Positions 26,581 through 36,127 are shown, numbered from the stretch's first letter. The stretch: 64,000 nt of DNA from Dyadobacter subterraneus (GCF_015221875.1 NZ_JACYGY010000002.1:1425573-1489572), one strand, 5' to 3'. Made by a program: numbers and translations. Notes: a model not told the origin generated them from the letters alone.

Positions 26581-27129
26581 ATGTCTAAATTATTATTATT
26601 TATAAGCTCTGTTTTTCTTCTTTATGGAAAACCTTCGGAAAGCAAAAAAGCATCAGTTGTGTTTTTTTCTGAAAAATATGCGGCCAGAAATGCACCGGGA
26701 ACTACCATTAGCGGCACATTAACTGGCGGACCAAACGCCGGATCATTTTCCGCAACCAGTGCGGATCCGACATGCAGCATGGGAGCGACCGGACCGAAAT
26801 CTTTTGGAAATCAATATTCGGTAGGCGGTAAGGCGGACAAAGAATTTTCGAGTCTACAATTGTTGGTGGATGATTATGAAGCGGCAAAAAAAGGTACGGA
26901 TAAGTTTTATATCAAAGTTGCTTTCGGCAAAAGACTGATGGGCAAAAGTTACGAAGTAAGCAACAGTGACAATGCCCTCGCCGGTAAAAAACAGGGAAGC
27001 GGCGGTAAACTGACCATTAAAGAAAACGGAAGTTCAAAAACCGTAACCGTCATAGGCAAAACTGCGGATGGTGTTGTCATCAATGCGACGATTGTTTGCA
27101 ACACGGTAGTAAACATGACCGGGAAGTAA
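26581..27129 (+). CDS. Secreted hypothetical protein, Gly/Ser/Lys-rich
   Basis: A 182-residue protein with a short hydrophobic N-terminus (MSKLLLFISSVFLLYG) that may be a signal peptide. The remainder is rich in Gly, Ser, Thr and Lys, with two Cys in the mature part (DPTCSMG and IVCNTVV) that could form a disulphide. It resembles small beta-rich Bacteroidota proteins, but I cannot name a family. It sits directly after the duplicated leader region. Confidence 0.6.
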   Translation: MSKLLLFISSVFLLYGKPSESKKASVVFFSEKYAARNAPGTTISGTLTGGPNAGSFSATSADPTCSMGATGPKSFGNQYSVGGKADKEFSSLQLLVDDYEAAKKGTDKFYIKVAFGKRLMGKSYEVSNSDNALAGKKQGSGGKLTIKENGSSKTVTVIGKTADGVVINATIVCNTVVNMTGK

Positions 27130-27255
27130 TTTGAGGAGTCAGATTTGAATAATTCCTGGATGTACAAGTGTCCGGGAATTTCATTTTTAGTTTTATCTAT
27201 TCCTGTTACTTTGAGCTATCTTGCGGGAATGAATCCCGAATTCATTCTCAAAGCA

Positions 27256-27840
27256 ATGAACAAAAAGCCACTGATAGATTTTATTCAGAATACCATTCCT
27301 GCTTCAAATCAAACGCTGATGGCAATAGCGGCACATTTTGAAGAAAAAACTTTCCTGAAAAATGATTATTTTTTGAAAGAAGGGAATGTCAGTGATAACT
27401 ATTTCTTTCTGGCCGATGGAGTGATGAGAGCCTTCACTTTTGATACCGATGGGAATGAAGTGACAACCTATTTTTATACCAAAAACAGGGTTGTATTTGA
27501 AGCGTCATCATTTTTTATGCACACCATTTCTACCGAAAATATTCAGGCTTTGACCGATTGCAAGGGTTATATTTTAACTTTTGAAAAACTGAATATGCTC
27601 TTTCACACCATTCCTGAATTCCGGGAATTCGGGCGTGCCATGTTGGTAAGAGAATTTGTTGCTTTTAAACAGCGAACATTGGCCATGATCAATAAAAGTG
27701 CAGAAGAGCGCTATGAAAATCTGATCAGTACGGAGAAAGAAATTTTTAAATATGCCCAGCTAAAATACATCGCTTCGTACCTTGGGATCACAGATACTTC
27801 TTTAAGCAGGATAAGACGAGAGTTTTCCAAAAGAGATTAA
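27256..27840 (+). CDS. Crp/Fnr-family transcriptional regulator
   Basis: I favour the ATG at 27256 (MNKKPLIDFIQNTIPASNQT), since family members start shortly before this helix; an ATG at 27229 is also possible. The 194-residue protein has a cyclic-nucleotide-binding-like barrel (FLKNDYFLKEGNVSDNYFFL, FTFDTDGNEVTTYFY) and a C-terminal winged helix with YIASYLGITDTSLSRIRREF as recognition helix. The usual cAMP-contact residues are not evident. It may control the membrane protein gene 76 bases downstream. Confidence 0.82.
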   Translation: MNKKPLIDFIQNTIPASNQTLMAIAAHFEEKTFLKNDYFLKEGNVSDNYFFLADGVMRAFTFDTDGNEVTTYFYTKNRVVFEASSFFMHTISTENIQALTDCKGYILTFEKLNMLFHTIPEFREFGRAMLVREFVAFKQRTLAMINKSAEERYENLISTEKEIFKYAQLKYIASYLGITDTSLSRIRREFSKRD

Positions 27841-27916
27841 CAAAATCGATTTCTTGTCATTTGGCAAGTGCATTCCATTTGGCAATGTATTCCTTTGTCT
27901 TATAAATATTTAAGCA

Positions 27917-28597
27917 ATGGAAAATCTACCAATTTACGTCTATCTGGTTTTTGGGCTCACCGTATTAGCAGCCTTGTTTCTTTTTTACAGAGCGACAAAT
28001 CATTCGAAAACATTTCTTGTAATAATCGCCATTTGGATGGCTGCACAGACTGTCATTAGCCTTTCCGGTTTCTATAAAATCACAAACTCTGTTCCTCCCA
28101 GAGTTGGGTTATTATTACTACCGCCTTTGATTATGACTATCATACTGTTCTCAACAAAAAAAGGAAGAAATTTTATCGACGGTCTGGATATCAAAATACT
28201 TACGCTTTTTCACATCATCAGAGTACCCGTGGAATTGACATTATTTTGGCTTTTTATGGATAAACTGGTTCCGGAATTAATGACTTTTGAAGGACGGAAT
28301 TTTGATATTCTTTCTGGAATTTCTGCACCAGTGATTTATTATTTTGTTTTTGTACAAAGGAAATTGAGCAGATCAGTACTTCTGGTTTGGAATTTTGTAT
28401 GCCTTAGTTTGCTGTTTAATATTGTTTTCAATGCAATATTATCTGTGCCGGGTGTCTTTCAGCAATTTGCATTTGATCAGCCCAATCGTGGTATTCTGAT
28501 TTTCCCTTTTATCTTTTTGCCCTCTCTTTTGGTACCGATGGTACTGTTTTCACATCTTACGGCAATCAGGAGGATTTTGTTAAGTAAGGCAATTTAG
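27917..28597 (+). CDS. Polytopic membrane protein of unknown function
   Basis: A 226-residue protein with about six or seven hydrophobic segments (near 5-25, 35-55, 65-80, 93-115, 132-148, 155-180, 190-215). I do not recognise a family. The Crp/Fnr gene ends 76 bases upstream on the same strand; small membrane proteins of this kind often lie beside Crp-like regulators in Bacteroidota, so regulation by it is plausible. Confidence 0.65.
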   Translation: MENLPIYVYLVFGLTVLAALFLFYRATNHSKTFLVIIAIWMAAQTVISLSGFYKITNSVPPRVGLLLLPPLIMTIILFSTKKGRNFIDGLDIKILTLFHIIRVPVELTLFWLFMDKLVPELMTFEGRNFDILSGISAPVIYYFVFVQRKLSRSVLLVWNFVCLSLLFNIVFNAILSVPGVFQQFAFDQPNRGILIFPFIFLPSLLVPMVLFSHLTAIRRILLSKAI

Positions 28598-28693
28598 GAA
28601 TTGTGCGTAATTTTTTCTCTGGCCATAAAATGAAATTCAGGAAACTTCTTACCAAAGAAGATTCCTGAATACGTATATAGAAAGTCGTTTTTA

Positions 28694-29308
28694 CTAAACA
28701 AGTGCCGGCTCTGCGGAAATTTTGAACTCTTTTTCAAGATGATCAATATACAATCGCATATCACGCTCAATATCCGCGTTTTTTTCAACATCATGAAAAT
28801 GTAAACCTTCCAAAGGTGTCATTCCCGTAAATGCATTCATGCGGTGAAAACCGAAAAGCGGCCCATTATCTACGCTGGTCTCCATGAAAAATTCACCAGG
28901 AAGAGTGAAGGCTTCTTTGGGCGCGTTCCATGAAGTGGTAACCATATATTTTTTCCCTTTCAACATTCCGCCCGTACCATAATTAATCGCGGGATTACTT
29001 GAAGAGCGGCCGTCGCTGTGATAGATTCCGTTATTATGTCCTTCCGTAAATACCACATCAATATATTTTTTAAATCCGTGCGGCAACTGAAACCACCAGA
29101 CCGGCGTGTGATAAATTACAAAATCGGCCCATTTATATTTCTCAACTTCCTCTTTCGGATCGTAATCGTGATTGATATTGGTTGTTTTTACCTCAAATCC
29201 TTCGTGTTGCAGAAAAAAATTTTCAGTTGCATTTGCTATGGTTTCATTAAACCGTCCACCGGAATGACCGAATTTTTGTCCTCCGTTGATGATGAATATT
29301 TTAGTCAT
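28694..29308 (-). CDS. mdaB: NAD(P)H:quinone oxidoreductase, MdaB-like
   Basis: I start at 29308 (MTKIFIINGGQKFGHSGGRF), since the flavodoxin fold begins at once; an upstream in-frame start would add 12 residues. The 204-residue FAD-dependent flavodoxin-like protein has FVIYHTPVWWFQLPHGFKKY, a substrate and cofactor loop typical of MdaB, and YMVTTSWNAPKEAF. MdaB reduces quinones by two electrons, protecting against quinone and oxidative stress. A 9-bp inverted repeat lies 72 bases upstream (29381-29404), with a further half-site at 29328, a likely operator. Confidence 0.82.
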   Translation of the reverse strand: MTKIFIINGGQKFGHSGGRFNETIANATENFFLQHEGFEVKTTNINHDYDPKEEVEKYKWADFVIYHTPVWWFQLPHGFKKYIDVVFTEGHNNGIYHSDGRSSSNPAINYGTGGMLKGKKYMVTTSWNAPKEAFTLPGEFFMETSVDNGPLFGFHRMNAFTGMTPLEGLHFHDVEKNADIERDMRLYIDHLEKEFKISAEPALV

Positions 29309-29327
29309 TTTGATATCTCTTTTTTGA

Positions 29328-29404
29328 TGATACAAAATTACCACGGCCTTATATATTATAAAAATAACATGATTTATGGGTTTGTATCAGAAATATGATA
29401 CAAA
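29328..29404. promoter_or_regulatory. Candidate operator upstream of mdaB
   Basis: TTTGTATCA (29381-29389) and TGATACAAA (29396-29404) form a perfect 9-bp inverted repeat with a 6-base spacer, and the half-site TGATACAAA recurs at 29328-29336, between it and the gene. The 306-base gap to 29614 otherwise shows no gene. The regulator is unknown. Confidence 0.5.
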
Positions 29405-29614
29405 TTCAAGCCATACCTAATTCAGGAAAATCGATAATTAGTTGCTTTCTATACCAACTTTATACAGTTTTTTCCTAAGTATTCAGACGAAATATCGTTG
29501 TCTGAAATCTGTGATTATGAATTAACTATTTGATTATAAGTTTTTTAATAAAATGGTATTCTATTTGATAAATGTCTGAGACGTTCAAAATATTAATGTT
29601 AAACCATAACTGTT

Positions 29615-30148
29615 ATGTCTGAGATCTTTCACAATCGTATCAAGATTGTACTTCAAATTTTTGTTGTTTCCTGTTTTGTGACAGCGGCATATGCCCAGAA
29701 TGCGGCACCATTCAGAGGTCAGCTCCGACTTACACAAAAAGAAGTAATTGCTAAAAAAGCACCGGAAGGAAAACTTGCGCCGGGTTCATCAGGTTACGAA
29801 GCGGTGAAAGTTATTGTTTTATATGGCGATCCCTCGAAACCCGGATTGTATACAATTTTACTGGAAGTTGAACCCAATACGACCATCGCCGCACACGATC
29901 ATCCTGATGACAGAATCGGAACGGTAGTATCGGGAACCTGGCATTTTGGATATGGTTCTAAGTTTGACGCAGCGAAATTGAAAACTTTGCCGGTTGGTAG
30001 TGTATATTCAGAAGGACCGGGTGTTAATCATTTTGCACAAACGGGAGATACGAAAGTGATTGTGTCCATTACAGGATATGGACCAACAGGAACAACTTAC
30101 GTAAATGCAGCGGATGATCCGACGAAGAAAAAGCCAGCGGCGAAATAG
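29615..30148 (+). CDS. Exported cupin-domain protein
   Basis: A 177-residue protein with a signal peptide (cut near AYAQ, residue 28). One cupin barrel covers about 60-150: IAAHDHPDDRIGTVVSGTWHFGYG carries the H-x-H-x(4)-R/E metal motif (His residues near 93 and 95) and GPGVNHFAQTG the second-motif His. It resembles ChrR-like cupins. The substrate or ligand is unknown. It stands alone. Confidence 0.75.
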   Translation: MSEIFHNRIKIVLQIFVVSCFVTAAYAQNAAPFRGQLRLTQKEVIAKKAPEGKLAPGSSGYEAVKVIVLYGDPSKPGLYTILLEVEPNTTIAAHDHPDDRIGTVVSGTWHFGYGSKFDAAKLKTLPVGSVYSEGPGVNHFAQTGDTKVIVSITGYGPTGTTYVNAADDPTKKKPAAK

Positions 30149-30270
30149 TTTTTGTAAAGTCACAATGACTATTCTTAGTGTGTTGGGAGAGTATCAGTTA
30201 TTCCTGACACACTAACAGACTTCGTAAATTTACACATCAACGCTTCCTTCAACCAATTCTTTAAATTCTT

Positions 30271-30798
30271 TCACAATATCCAGCACTTCAAATATTTTGC
30301 CAAACTTCCCAGCAAAGCATTCAGATAGTCTAACAGATCTTTGAACAATTTTATAAATTCGGTATAGATAGTGCTTCCGAATCTCTTAAAACTATGCAGC
30401 AATGAGAATAGTCCATTATCAGGTAATTCGTAGTTGTAAAAAGTATCGATAAAATCGCGCAGCTTGTCCGATAAAGTATTCAGTAAATTAGCTTTGGCTT
30501 TCAGGCTGTAACTGGTAAATCCTACACTTTCCAATTTAGCAATTATTGTATTTTTATATTGACTGTCCCGGTAAAGATCCCAAACCCTTCTCAGTGCATC
30601 CTTAGATTCTTCCCAAGCTTCTCGGAACATTTTTGCCGTTAAATCACCGATGCGTTGACGGCCAACCCAATCTGCAAAATTAAATGGCTCATATACCAGA
30701 TTTTCAAAAAAACCATCAAGAGATTCAAGAAAACTCCAGACAACATTATCATCCCCATCAAGAGTCAGGTCAAAACGAGGTAAATTATATTTTGCCAT
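30271..30798 (-). CDS. Hypothetical protein, helical, 175 aa
   Basis: I do not recognise this protein. It is predicted to be mostly helical and amphipathic, rich in Phe, Leu and Asp, without a signal peptide. Starting MAKYNLPRFDLTLDGDDNVV, it has a clear ATG and no overlap with other genes. Context gives no function. Confidence 0.5.
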   Translation of the reverse strand: MAKYNLPRFDLTLDGDDNVVWSFLESLDGFFENLVYEPFNFADWVGRQRIGDLTAKMFREAWEESKDALRRVWDLYRDSQYKNTIIAKLESVGFTSYSLKAKANLLNTLSDKLRDFIDTFYNYELPDNGLFSLLHSFKRFGSTIYTEFIKLFKDLLDYLNALLGSLAKYLKCWIL

Positions 30799-31106
30799 TT
30801 TAGTGGTGTTTAAAAGTGAAAATTATCGTCAGCCCTGAAAGTTGGATAAGTTTTTTCGGAAACGAATTTAAAGGAAAATAGCAGCTTGCTCAAGAGAACT
30901 TATTTTTCGGTATCTGTCTGATTATTCGGTACTTAAATAAGTATTGATATTGGATTGTTCCGTCCGATTTGGGAAAATAGATATACAATTTGCTGATGGT
31001 GAAGGTCAGGAATGGTTTCAAATTATATTCCTAAGGCTGCCAGTCAACCAGGCATACATTTTACACAACGTCACGAAAATCACTTCATCAACAACTAAAA
31101 AAGATC
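30799..31106. other. Intergenic region, nothing recognised
   Basis: No convincing gene, repeat or structure was seen in these 308 bases between divergent genes; it should hold the promoters of both. Confidence 0.5.
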
Positions 31107-31304
31107 ATGGAAAAGACAAAAAAAGAAACCGGGGCCAAAAAGAAAACAGGTACCAAAAAGAATAAACTGGGTGTGAAAAATTCGTTGGTCAATAATATTA
31201 ATGCAAAAAAGAAAAAAGGAGAATCGCATAGTAAAAAAGACTCCACGGTGTCGAAGGAGAATTATGAGGACATGGAAAAAAACTGGGATAAAAAAGAAAA
31301 ATAG
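31107..31304 (+). CDS. Small Lys-rich protein, 65 aa
   Basis: A 65-residue, very basic protein (about one third Lys), with an unstructured N-terminus and the pattern KNSLVNNINAKKKKG then SKKDSTVSKENYEDMEKNWD. It ends 2 bases before the next small basic gene, so they form an operon. The composition suggests nucleic-acid or membrane binding, but no family is recognised with confidence. Confidence 0.6.
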   Translation: MEKTKKETGAKKKTGTKKNKLGVKNSLVNNINAKKKKGESHSKKDSTVSKENYEDMEKNWDKKEK

Positions 31305-31306
31305 CC

Positions 31307-31600
31307 ATGGCAGAATTTAAAATATCCAAAGCTACGGCGAAAGGAAAAACATGGAAAGCGGTGGGGACGAATCCTAAAACAGGAAAAAAATCTACGATTC
31401 AAGGCGGGCAGGAGGGGACTCCGGTGGGAGATAAAAATCCAAAAAGCGAGAAATCTTTCGATGCGCGTCATGACGCAACGGGTATGACGCCGAAAAAATA
31501 TATCAACAAATTGCGTTGGGATAATAAGGCTGAGATTGGCACGACGGTTGATATTCCGGACAAGCTTTTTAAGGAGACGAAGAAGAAAAGTGAAAGTTAA
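31307..31600 (+). CDS. Small basic conserved hypothetical protein, 97 aa
   Basis: A 97-residue basic, soluble protein: ISKATAKGKTWKAVGTNPKT followed by GKKSTIQGGQEG and a conserved-looking FDARHDATGMTPKKYINKLR. It follows the Lys-rich 65-residue gene after 2 bases. I cannot assign a function. A strong hairpin follows at 31611. Confidence 0.6.
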   Translation: MAEFKISKATAKGKTWKAVGTNPKTGKKSTIQGGQEGTPVGDKNPKSEKSFDARHDATGMTPKKYINKLRWDNKAEIGTTVDIPDKLFKETKKKSES

Positions 31601-31610
31601 TGAAATATAT

Positions 31611-31650
31611 AAGCCGGATAACAGAGTGACTTTTCTCTGATATCCGGCTT
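31611..31650. terminator. Hairpin terminator between converging genes
   Basis: A stem of 16 positions with one mismatch, AAGCCGGATAACAGAG (31611-31626) with CTCTGATATCCGGCTT (31635-31650). There is no long T-run, so it may need help from Rho. Confidence 0.6.
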
Positions 31651-31676
31651 GAAAATAATTTATAGATATGTCTTCC

Positions 31677-33731
31677 CTAAATCCTGACCAGCGAAACCTG
31701 ATAATCCAGAAGTTGCTTTTTGGCAATGAAATGTGTTTTGGACAAAACCGTTTGATAGTTTTTAATTGTGTTAAATAAAACGCTCAGTTCCTCCTGCTTA
31801 TAGGACTGATCGTAAAAGAAAATATAAAAACCGGAAAGATAATCTTCGAAATTAGCCTTGATTTCTTCTGTAAGGCTCGCCCTAAATCTCTCTTCCGTAA
31901 GCATGAATTTTATTTCTTTTTTAAATTCAGTTTCAGCTTCTTTCAATATTTTGAGGTTTTCCGAGATAACTTCAATTGGCGTAGTCTGAAAGATGAAATT
32001 AGAGGTATTCAGCATTTTAATATAAATACCGAACTTATCATCAAAGGATTGATCAATATTGAAAAAAGATTGATATAGTCCTTTAAGAACATCTTCTTTT
32101 CCCTGTTGTTCAGCTAACTGTAAAAAATATTTGTAAATGTTGCTATCATTTCTGGAAATTGAATCTTTCACTTCAACCACTTTGCTTTCAAGCTCTGTGA
32201 TAAGTGCCGGACAGTCGGTCGGAGAATATTTGATTCCGTCGTAGTCAAAAGATTTAATGCCCGAATTTCCTTCTGATATCTGGCGAAGATTATTTATATC
32301 ACCTTCCAGGCTGACCAAGGTGTAAACTTCATCTACGGACTCGTTGCTGAATAGTGTTTTTAAATCGAAAACCCGGTCTGAAGGTAACAGACTATTCTGG
32401 TCATCATCAGGCGCGGAAGGATTTTTATAGTCATAATAAGAATTATAAATTTCATCAAAAGAATTGTCTCTTTGCTCTTCCAGGAAATCATTAATGAATT
32501 CCTCTCCCGATTGAACGACCGTATCGGTTGAATACTGGATTGATGAAAATAACTTGTCTGTCAGACTTTTTTGCAAGTCGGCCATATTGGTAAAAAGTGC
32601 CGAAGCGGGTTTTGTATCATAATTTCGGGTTTCCAGATTCAGTTTTTCAAGCTGATGGATTCTGTCTTCGGTACTGGGATGAGAAGCCCACTGATTGGTA
32701 ATGACAAGTTTTGATTTATTATAACGGCTCAGATGATCCTGGCTTACCTGAGGAAGATTATTTTCAAACGGTAATTTATTTTTCTCTGCCAAAAATTTCA
32801 TTACATATTCCTGCTGCGGATATATGTTTTGCGATGTTACCGCATCGTTGATCTTCGACTGATAATAATTTAAAACAGCATTGTAAGATTGATCGGCCAG
32901 GTCCATACGTAACAGGGAATTGATCAGCGGACGTGAGCCTGCCACGTGAGCGGCCACTTCGTCAGCGTGAAATTCCATTTCCCGCGACAAACTCATGTAG
33001 CTGAGATTAAGGACATCATATACCTTTTTTAAAATCCACTGAATTCCCTGAACAATTTTTACGGCAAAAGTGACAAATATCATTATAATATTACCTCCGC
33101 TTGCCCATTTTTGAGCCAGGCTGTCATAAGATTCATTGTCATATAGCATGTTGTAAATGATCTGGTTCATGTTGTAGACATAACTTCCGACTTTCATAGT
33201 TCGTTGTGAAAAATGCCCGAATTCATGCGCCAGGATAGCTTTTAATTCAATCACAGAAACTGTATTAACAAGTCCCACGCCGATTTGAAGGTTTTTCTTG
33301 ACCGGCAAAAACATACTCCAGAAACTTGAATCATAAAATACGGAGGCATTTACATCAGTTGACAGATATACTTTTTTAGGAAAATCAGTCTGGACTTCTT
33401 TCACGATATCTTCAATCATCCGGAACAACGCAGGTTCTTCATTACGTGTGATTTCAGTCAGATGCGACAGGTCCGTTACATGCCTTTTAAAGATAAACTT
33501 GACCAGAAATATCAGGATTAAAATGCCCATACTAACCAGTCCAATGGACAGCATGATTGTAATTGAATTTATTTTGCTCGAGACAAGTGCAAATCCGAGG
33601 ATGCCGCAAAGGATTGTCAGCGCGACGGCAAGAATGACAAGGACAAAATAGGTTACAATAAAAAGGACAATAGAACCTATCGCCTTTAAGGTCATTTTTT
33701 TAAAATTTTCAGATACTTTAATCTGCTGCAT
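31677..33731 (-). CDS. M48-family (HtpX/Ste24-like) metalloprotease with long C-terminal region
   Basis: A 684-residue protein with two membrane hairpins at 15-80 and a zinc-protease core: AILAHEFGHFSQ with HEFGH at 169-173, and a distal EMEFHADEVAAHVAG (around 250-265) holding the third ligand Glu. SHPSTEDRIHQLEKL (around 345) closes the M48 domain. The following 330 residues are helical and have no known motif. Typical M48 peptidases are about 300 residues, so this is a large variant found in Bacteroidota. It is likely a membrane-anchored quality-control protease. Confidence 0.82.
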   Translation of the reverse strand: MQQIKVSENFKKMTLKAIGSIVLFIVTYFVLVILAVALTILCGILGFALVSSKINSITIMLSIGLVSMGILILIFLVKFIFKRHVTDLSHLTEITRNEEPALFRMIEDIVKEVQTDFPKKVYLSTDVNASVFYDSSFWSMFLPVKKNLQIGVGLVNTVSVIELKAILAHEFGHFSQRTMKVGSYVYNMNQIIYNMLYDNESYDSLAQKWASGGNIIMIFVTFAVKIVQGIQWILKKVYDVLNLSYMSLSREMEFHADEVAAHVAGSRPLINSLLRMDLADQSYNAVLNYYQSKINDAVTSQNIYPQQEYVMKFLAEKNKLPFENNLPQVSQDHLSRYNKSKLVITNQWASHPSTEDRIHQLEKLNLETRNYDTKPASALFTNMADLQKSLTDKLFSSIQYSTDTVVQSGEEFINDFLEEQRDNSFDEIYNSYYDYKNPSAPDDDQNSLLPSDRVFDLKTLFSNESVDEVYTLVSLEGDINNLRQISEGNSGIKSFDYDGIKYSPTDCPALITELESKVVEVKDSISRNDSNIYKYFLQLAEQQGKEDVLKGLYQSFFNIDQSFDDKFGIYIKMLNTSNFIFQTTPIEVISENLKILKEAETEFKKEIKFMLTEERFRASLTEEIKANFEDYLSGFYIFFYDQSYKQEELSVLFNTIKNYQTVLSKTHFIAKKQLLDYQVSLVRI

Positions 33732-34001
33732 ATTTCCGGGAAGGTTTAAAAACGAGATAATCAGATGCTGGCCAAAACATACATCAGGCTATTGCTTTCT
33801 TAAAACCGGAAATGTATTGAATTTACTGATAAATGTATCTTGAAGACACAAAAATAATAACGGAAATTAATTTCTCCGTTCAATAACTGCTAAGCCTGGT
33901 AATAGTCATTCCCATAACTTTTTTGTAAATTTTATATCTGATCAGACATTGAAAAATGAATATAACTTATTGTTTATCAGTATTTTTAAATCTTTTTGCA
34001 T

Positions 34002-34568
34002 ATGAAAAGGGAAAACTTTATCACGGCATTGCTTGTATTATTTACTGCACCGTCCATCGCCTGGAATAACATTGCAAAAGTCTTTTCCAGAAATGAAAAG
34101 GGCTTTAAAATTTCCAAGGGAGAAGGAAGAATTCACGGACATATTCAGCTGAAAGGCGTAAATGCCAACGTGATTGATGTCAAAATTTCAGGCAGTGATA
34201 CTAATGGAGATCTGGCAATTTTTGAACAAACATCGCTCTCGCAAGGCAGAGGTACACCATTGCACGTGCATCCATTACAGGACGAAATTTTTTACGTAAT
34301 CGATGGTTCCTACATTTTCAAAGTTGGAGAAGACAAATACGATTTGAAAACAGGCGACAGCATATTTCTGCCCCGGAAAGTCCCTCACGCCTGGACGCAG
34401 GTTTCAGAAAAAGGTAAAATGCTGGTCGTATTACAACCTGCTGGCAAGCTTGAAAACTTTTTCGTCACCATGGCTGGGGTGGATCATGTGCCTGCGCAGG
34501 AGGAAATTGCAAAGATATTTGGTGAGAATGAAATGCAGGTTGTTGGGCCGGGGTTGAAGGTTGATTGA
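34002..34568 (+). CDS. Cupin-domain protein, possibly exported
   Basis: I take the ATG at 34002 (MKRENFITALLVLFTAPSIA), which gives a Tat-less leader. The single cupin barrel has PLHVHPLQDEIFYVIDGSYIF (H-x-H-x(5)-E motif) and SIFLPRKVPHAWTQVSEKG with the second-motif His. Such small cupins include quercetin dioxygenase-like proteins, and the ligand is unknown. The next gene begins 23 bases after the stop. Confidence 0.72.
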   Translation: MKRENFITALLVLFTAPSIAWNNIAKVFSRNEKGFKISKGEGRIHGHIQLKGVNANVIDVKISGSDTNGDLAIFEQTSLSQGRGTPLHVHPLQDEIFYVIDGSYIFKVGEDKYDLKTGDSIFLPRKVPHAWTQVSEKGKMLVVLQPAGKLENFFVTMAGVDHVPAQEEIAKIFGENEMQVVGPGLKVD

Positions 34569-34591
34569 TAAATTTAGATATACTTAATAAC

Positions 34592-35230
34592 ATGGAACAA
34601 GATCCGGAAGACAGAATGTTTGAATATCTATTGGTGTTTAATATTCCCAAAGGAGGATTTTATGATAAGGCAGTTTCTCTTAATATGCGTATTCAAGAGC
34701 AATCTGTTTTGGAGAGAGATAAAAGGTATTATCCTCATTTAACCGCAATTTTAACCTGTCTTAATGAATCGAAAGAAAGTCAGTTTATTCGATTTTTAAG
34801 AGATGTTACCGATTCTATTTCTCCTTTTAATGTCACACTTTCTGGCATTAAAGGTTTTGACTACAATTCAGTAATTTATGTTGATATAGAGGATAAAAAG
34901 CCTGTTAAAGCAATTGTTGAAAAACTAAAAACCAAGCTGAATGGCATAGTCAAACCCTACAAAAGTGTAAAATATAATCGAACTTTTGAGCCTCGCTTTA
35001 TGAAAGATGACCTTCATATAACGATAGAGAAGCATCTGGAAAAAATACTTTATGATTGCTTCTTGACCCTATTAAAATCTGAAAATCACACTTTCGAAAA
35101 CTTTATGATTGAGCAAATGATTCTTTTTAAAAAACCACTAGGTCCATATAAGAATCAAAAAATAGCTGTTTTTAAATTTTTAGGAAAATCTGGGGACGAA
35201 TATATTCAAGGTTCGTTATTTGATCGGTGA
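34592..35230 (+). CDS. 2H phosphoesterase-family (2'-5' RNA ligase-like) protein
   Basis: From the ATG at 34592 the product has 212 residues. It carries the two H-x-T motifs of the 2H superfamily: YYPHLTAIL near residue 45 and LHITIEKHLE near 147, about 100 residues apart as in LigT-like proteins. These hydrolyse 2',3'-cyclic phosphates or ligate 2'-5' RNA in vitro; the true substrate is open. It follows the cupin gene and may be co-transcribed. Confidence 0.72.
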   Translation: MEQDPEDRMFEYLLVFNIPKGGFYDKAVSLNMRIQEQSVLERDKRYYPHLTAILTCLNESKESQFIRFLRDVTDSISPFNVTLSGIKGFDYNSVIYVDIEDKKPVKAIVEKLKTKLNGIVKPYKSVKYNRTFEPRFMKDDLHITIEKHLEKILYDCFLTLLKSENHTFENFMIEQMILFKKPLGPYKNQKIAVFKFLGKSGDEYIQGSLFDR

Positions 35231-35365
35231 GAGAAATAAATTTAAATAACCAAAGTTGGTTATTTGCCAACTTTTATTATTTTTGCTTATAGTATCATGT
35301 TATGAAAATCTTAATAATTAATTCAGCAGAAAACCGCGGAATACATAATAAGAGGTTTTTAATAC

Positions 35366-35659
35366 ATGATCATACTATATTCTCGTAAACTGGACAAATT
35401 TGCAATCAGACATGCAGATTCAGGTAAAAGTCTGAGAGTCTGGATATCCGTGGTTGAAAAAGCGAAGTGGAAGAAGAATCTGGATGTTTTACAGGACTTT
35501 CCGAAAGCAAAAATTATCAGAGGTAATAGGGCACGGTTCAAAATTGTTGGAAATAAGTATCGTCTTATTGTTGAGGTTGATTATGACGATGAAATTGTAG
35601 AGGTAAGGTTCATTGGCACCCATTCCGAGTATGACCTTATTAATGCAGAAACCATTTAA
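35366..35659 (+). CDS. higB: HigB-type mRNA interferase toxin
   Basis: A 97-residue RelE/HigB-fold protein: [40 protein letters not shown] and [20 protein letters not shown], then [13 protein letters not shown]. The [12 protein letters not shown] strand and the GTHxEYD end are characteristic of the HigB family (PF09907). HigB cuts mRNA on the ribosome. The antitoxin gene begins 26 bases downstream, the usual reverse order (toxin first) for HigBA. Confidence 0.85.
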   Translation: MIILYSRKLDKFAIRHADSGKSLRVWISVVEKAKWKKNLDVLQDFPKAKIIRGNRARFKIVGNKYRLIVEVDYDDEIVEVRFIGTHSEYDLINAETI

Positions 35660-35685
35660 TTCTATTGACGTTTAAAGCTAAAAAA

Positions 35686-36063
35686 ATGACAAACTCTCAA
35701 TGGTTTCTGCTGGAAACCGAACAAGAATATGACAAAGCCCTTGCGCGGTATGAAGAAGTAAAACGTGCGCCTAAAAATTCTGATGATTACAAAGAGAAAC
35801 TTCTTTTGGTACACCTTATATCTGAATTTGAAAAAGAAAACCGTAGTTTGCCGGAAGTTGATCCTATTGAATTGATTAAAATAAGAATGGCTGATTTTGG
35901 TTTTAAATCGACCGATCTTGCCAATGAGTATGGCGATAAAGGGACTGTAAGTAAGGTGTTAAACTATAAGCAGGCTCTCTCGCTGACCATGATCAGGAAA
36001 TTCAGCAAGCTACTGCACATACCGGCAGATGCGTTGATTAAAGAATATGATTTGATCGCCTAG
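35686..36063 (+). CDS. higA: HigA-type antitoxin, HTH protein
   Basis: I start at the ATG at 35686 (MTNSQWFLLETEQEYDKALA). The 125-residue protein has an N-terminal toxin-binding helix (YDKALARYEEVKRAP) and a C-terminal XRE-like helix-turn-helix (FKSTDLANEYGDKGTVSKVL, then LTMIRKFSKLLHIPADALI). Together with the toxin gene it forms a HigBA pair; the complex should repress its own promoter. A hairpin terminator follows. Confidence 0.85.
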   Translation: MTNSQWFLLETEQEYDKALARYEEVKRAPKNSDDYKEKLLLVHLISEFEKENRSLPEVDPIELIKIRMADFGFKSTDLANEYGDKGTVSKVLNYKQALSLTMIRKFSKLLHIPADALIKEYDLIA

Positions 36064-36094
36064 TTTAGGAACAAGAATCAATTGAAACCATTCC

Positions 36095-36127
36095 GAAAAC
36101 TCACGAGACTAAATCCTGTGAGTTTTC
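36095..36127. terminator. Bidirectional terminator after HigBA
   Basis: A 10-bp perfect stem, GAAAACTCAC (36095-36104) with GTGAGTTTTC (36118-36127), lies between converging genes. Confidence 0.7.

Noticed and set aside
28594..28794. 66-codon minus frame beside mdaB
   Set aside because: It overlaps the mdaB C-terminus in another frame and has no ribosome site or recognisable sequence.
30177..30215. AGTGTGT/ACACACT hairpin after the cupin gene as a terminator
   Set aside because: The stem is short with a long loop and no T-run; support is too weak for a feature.
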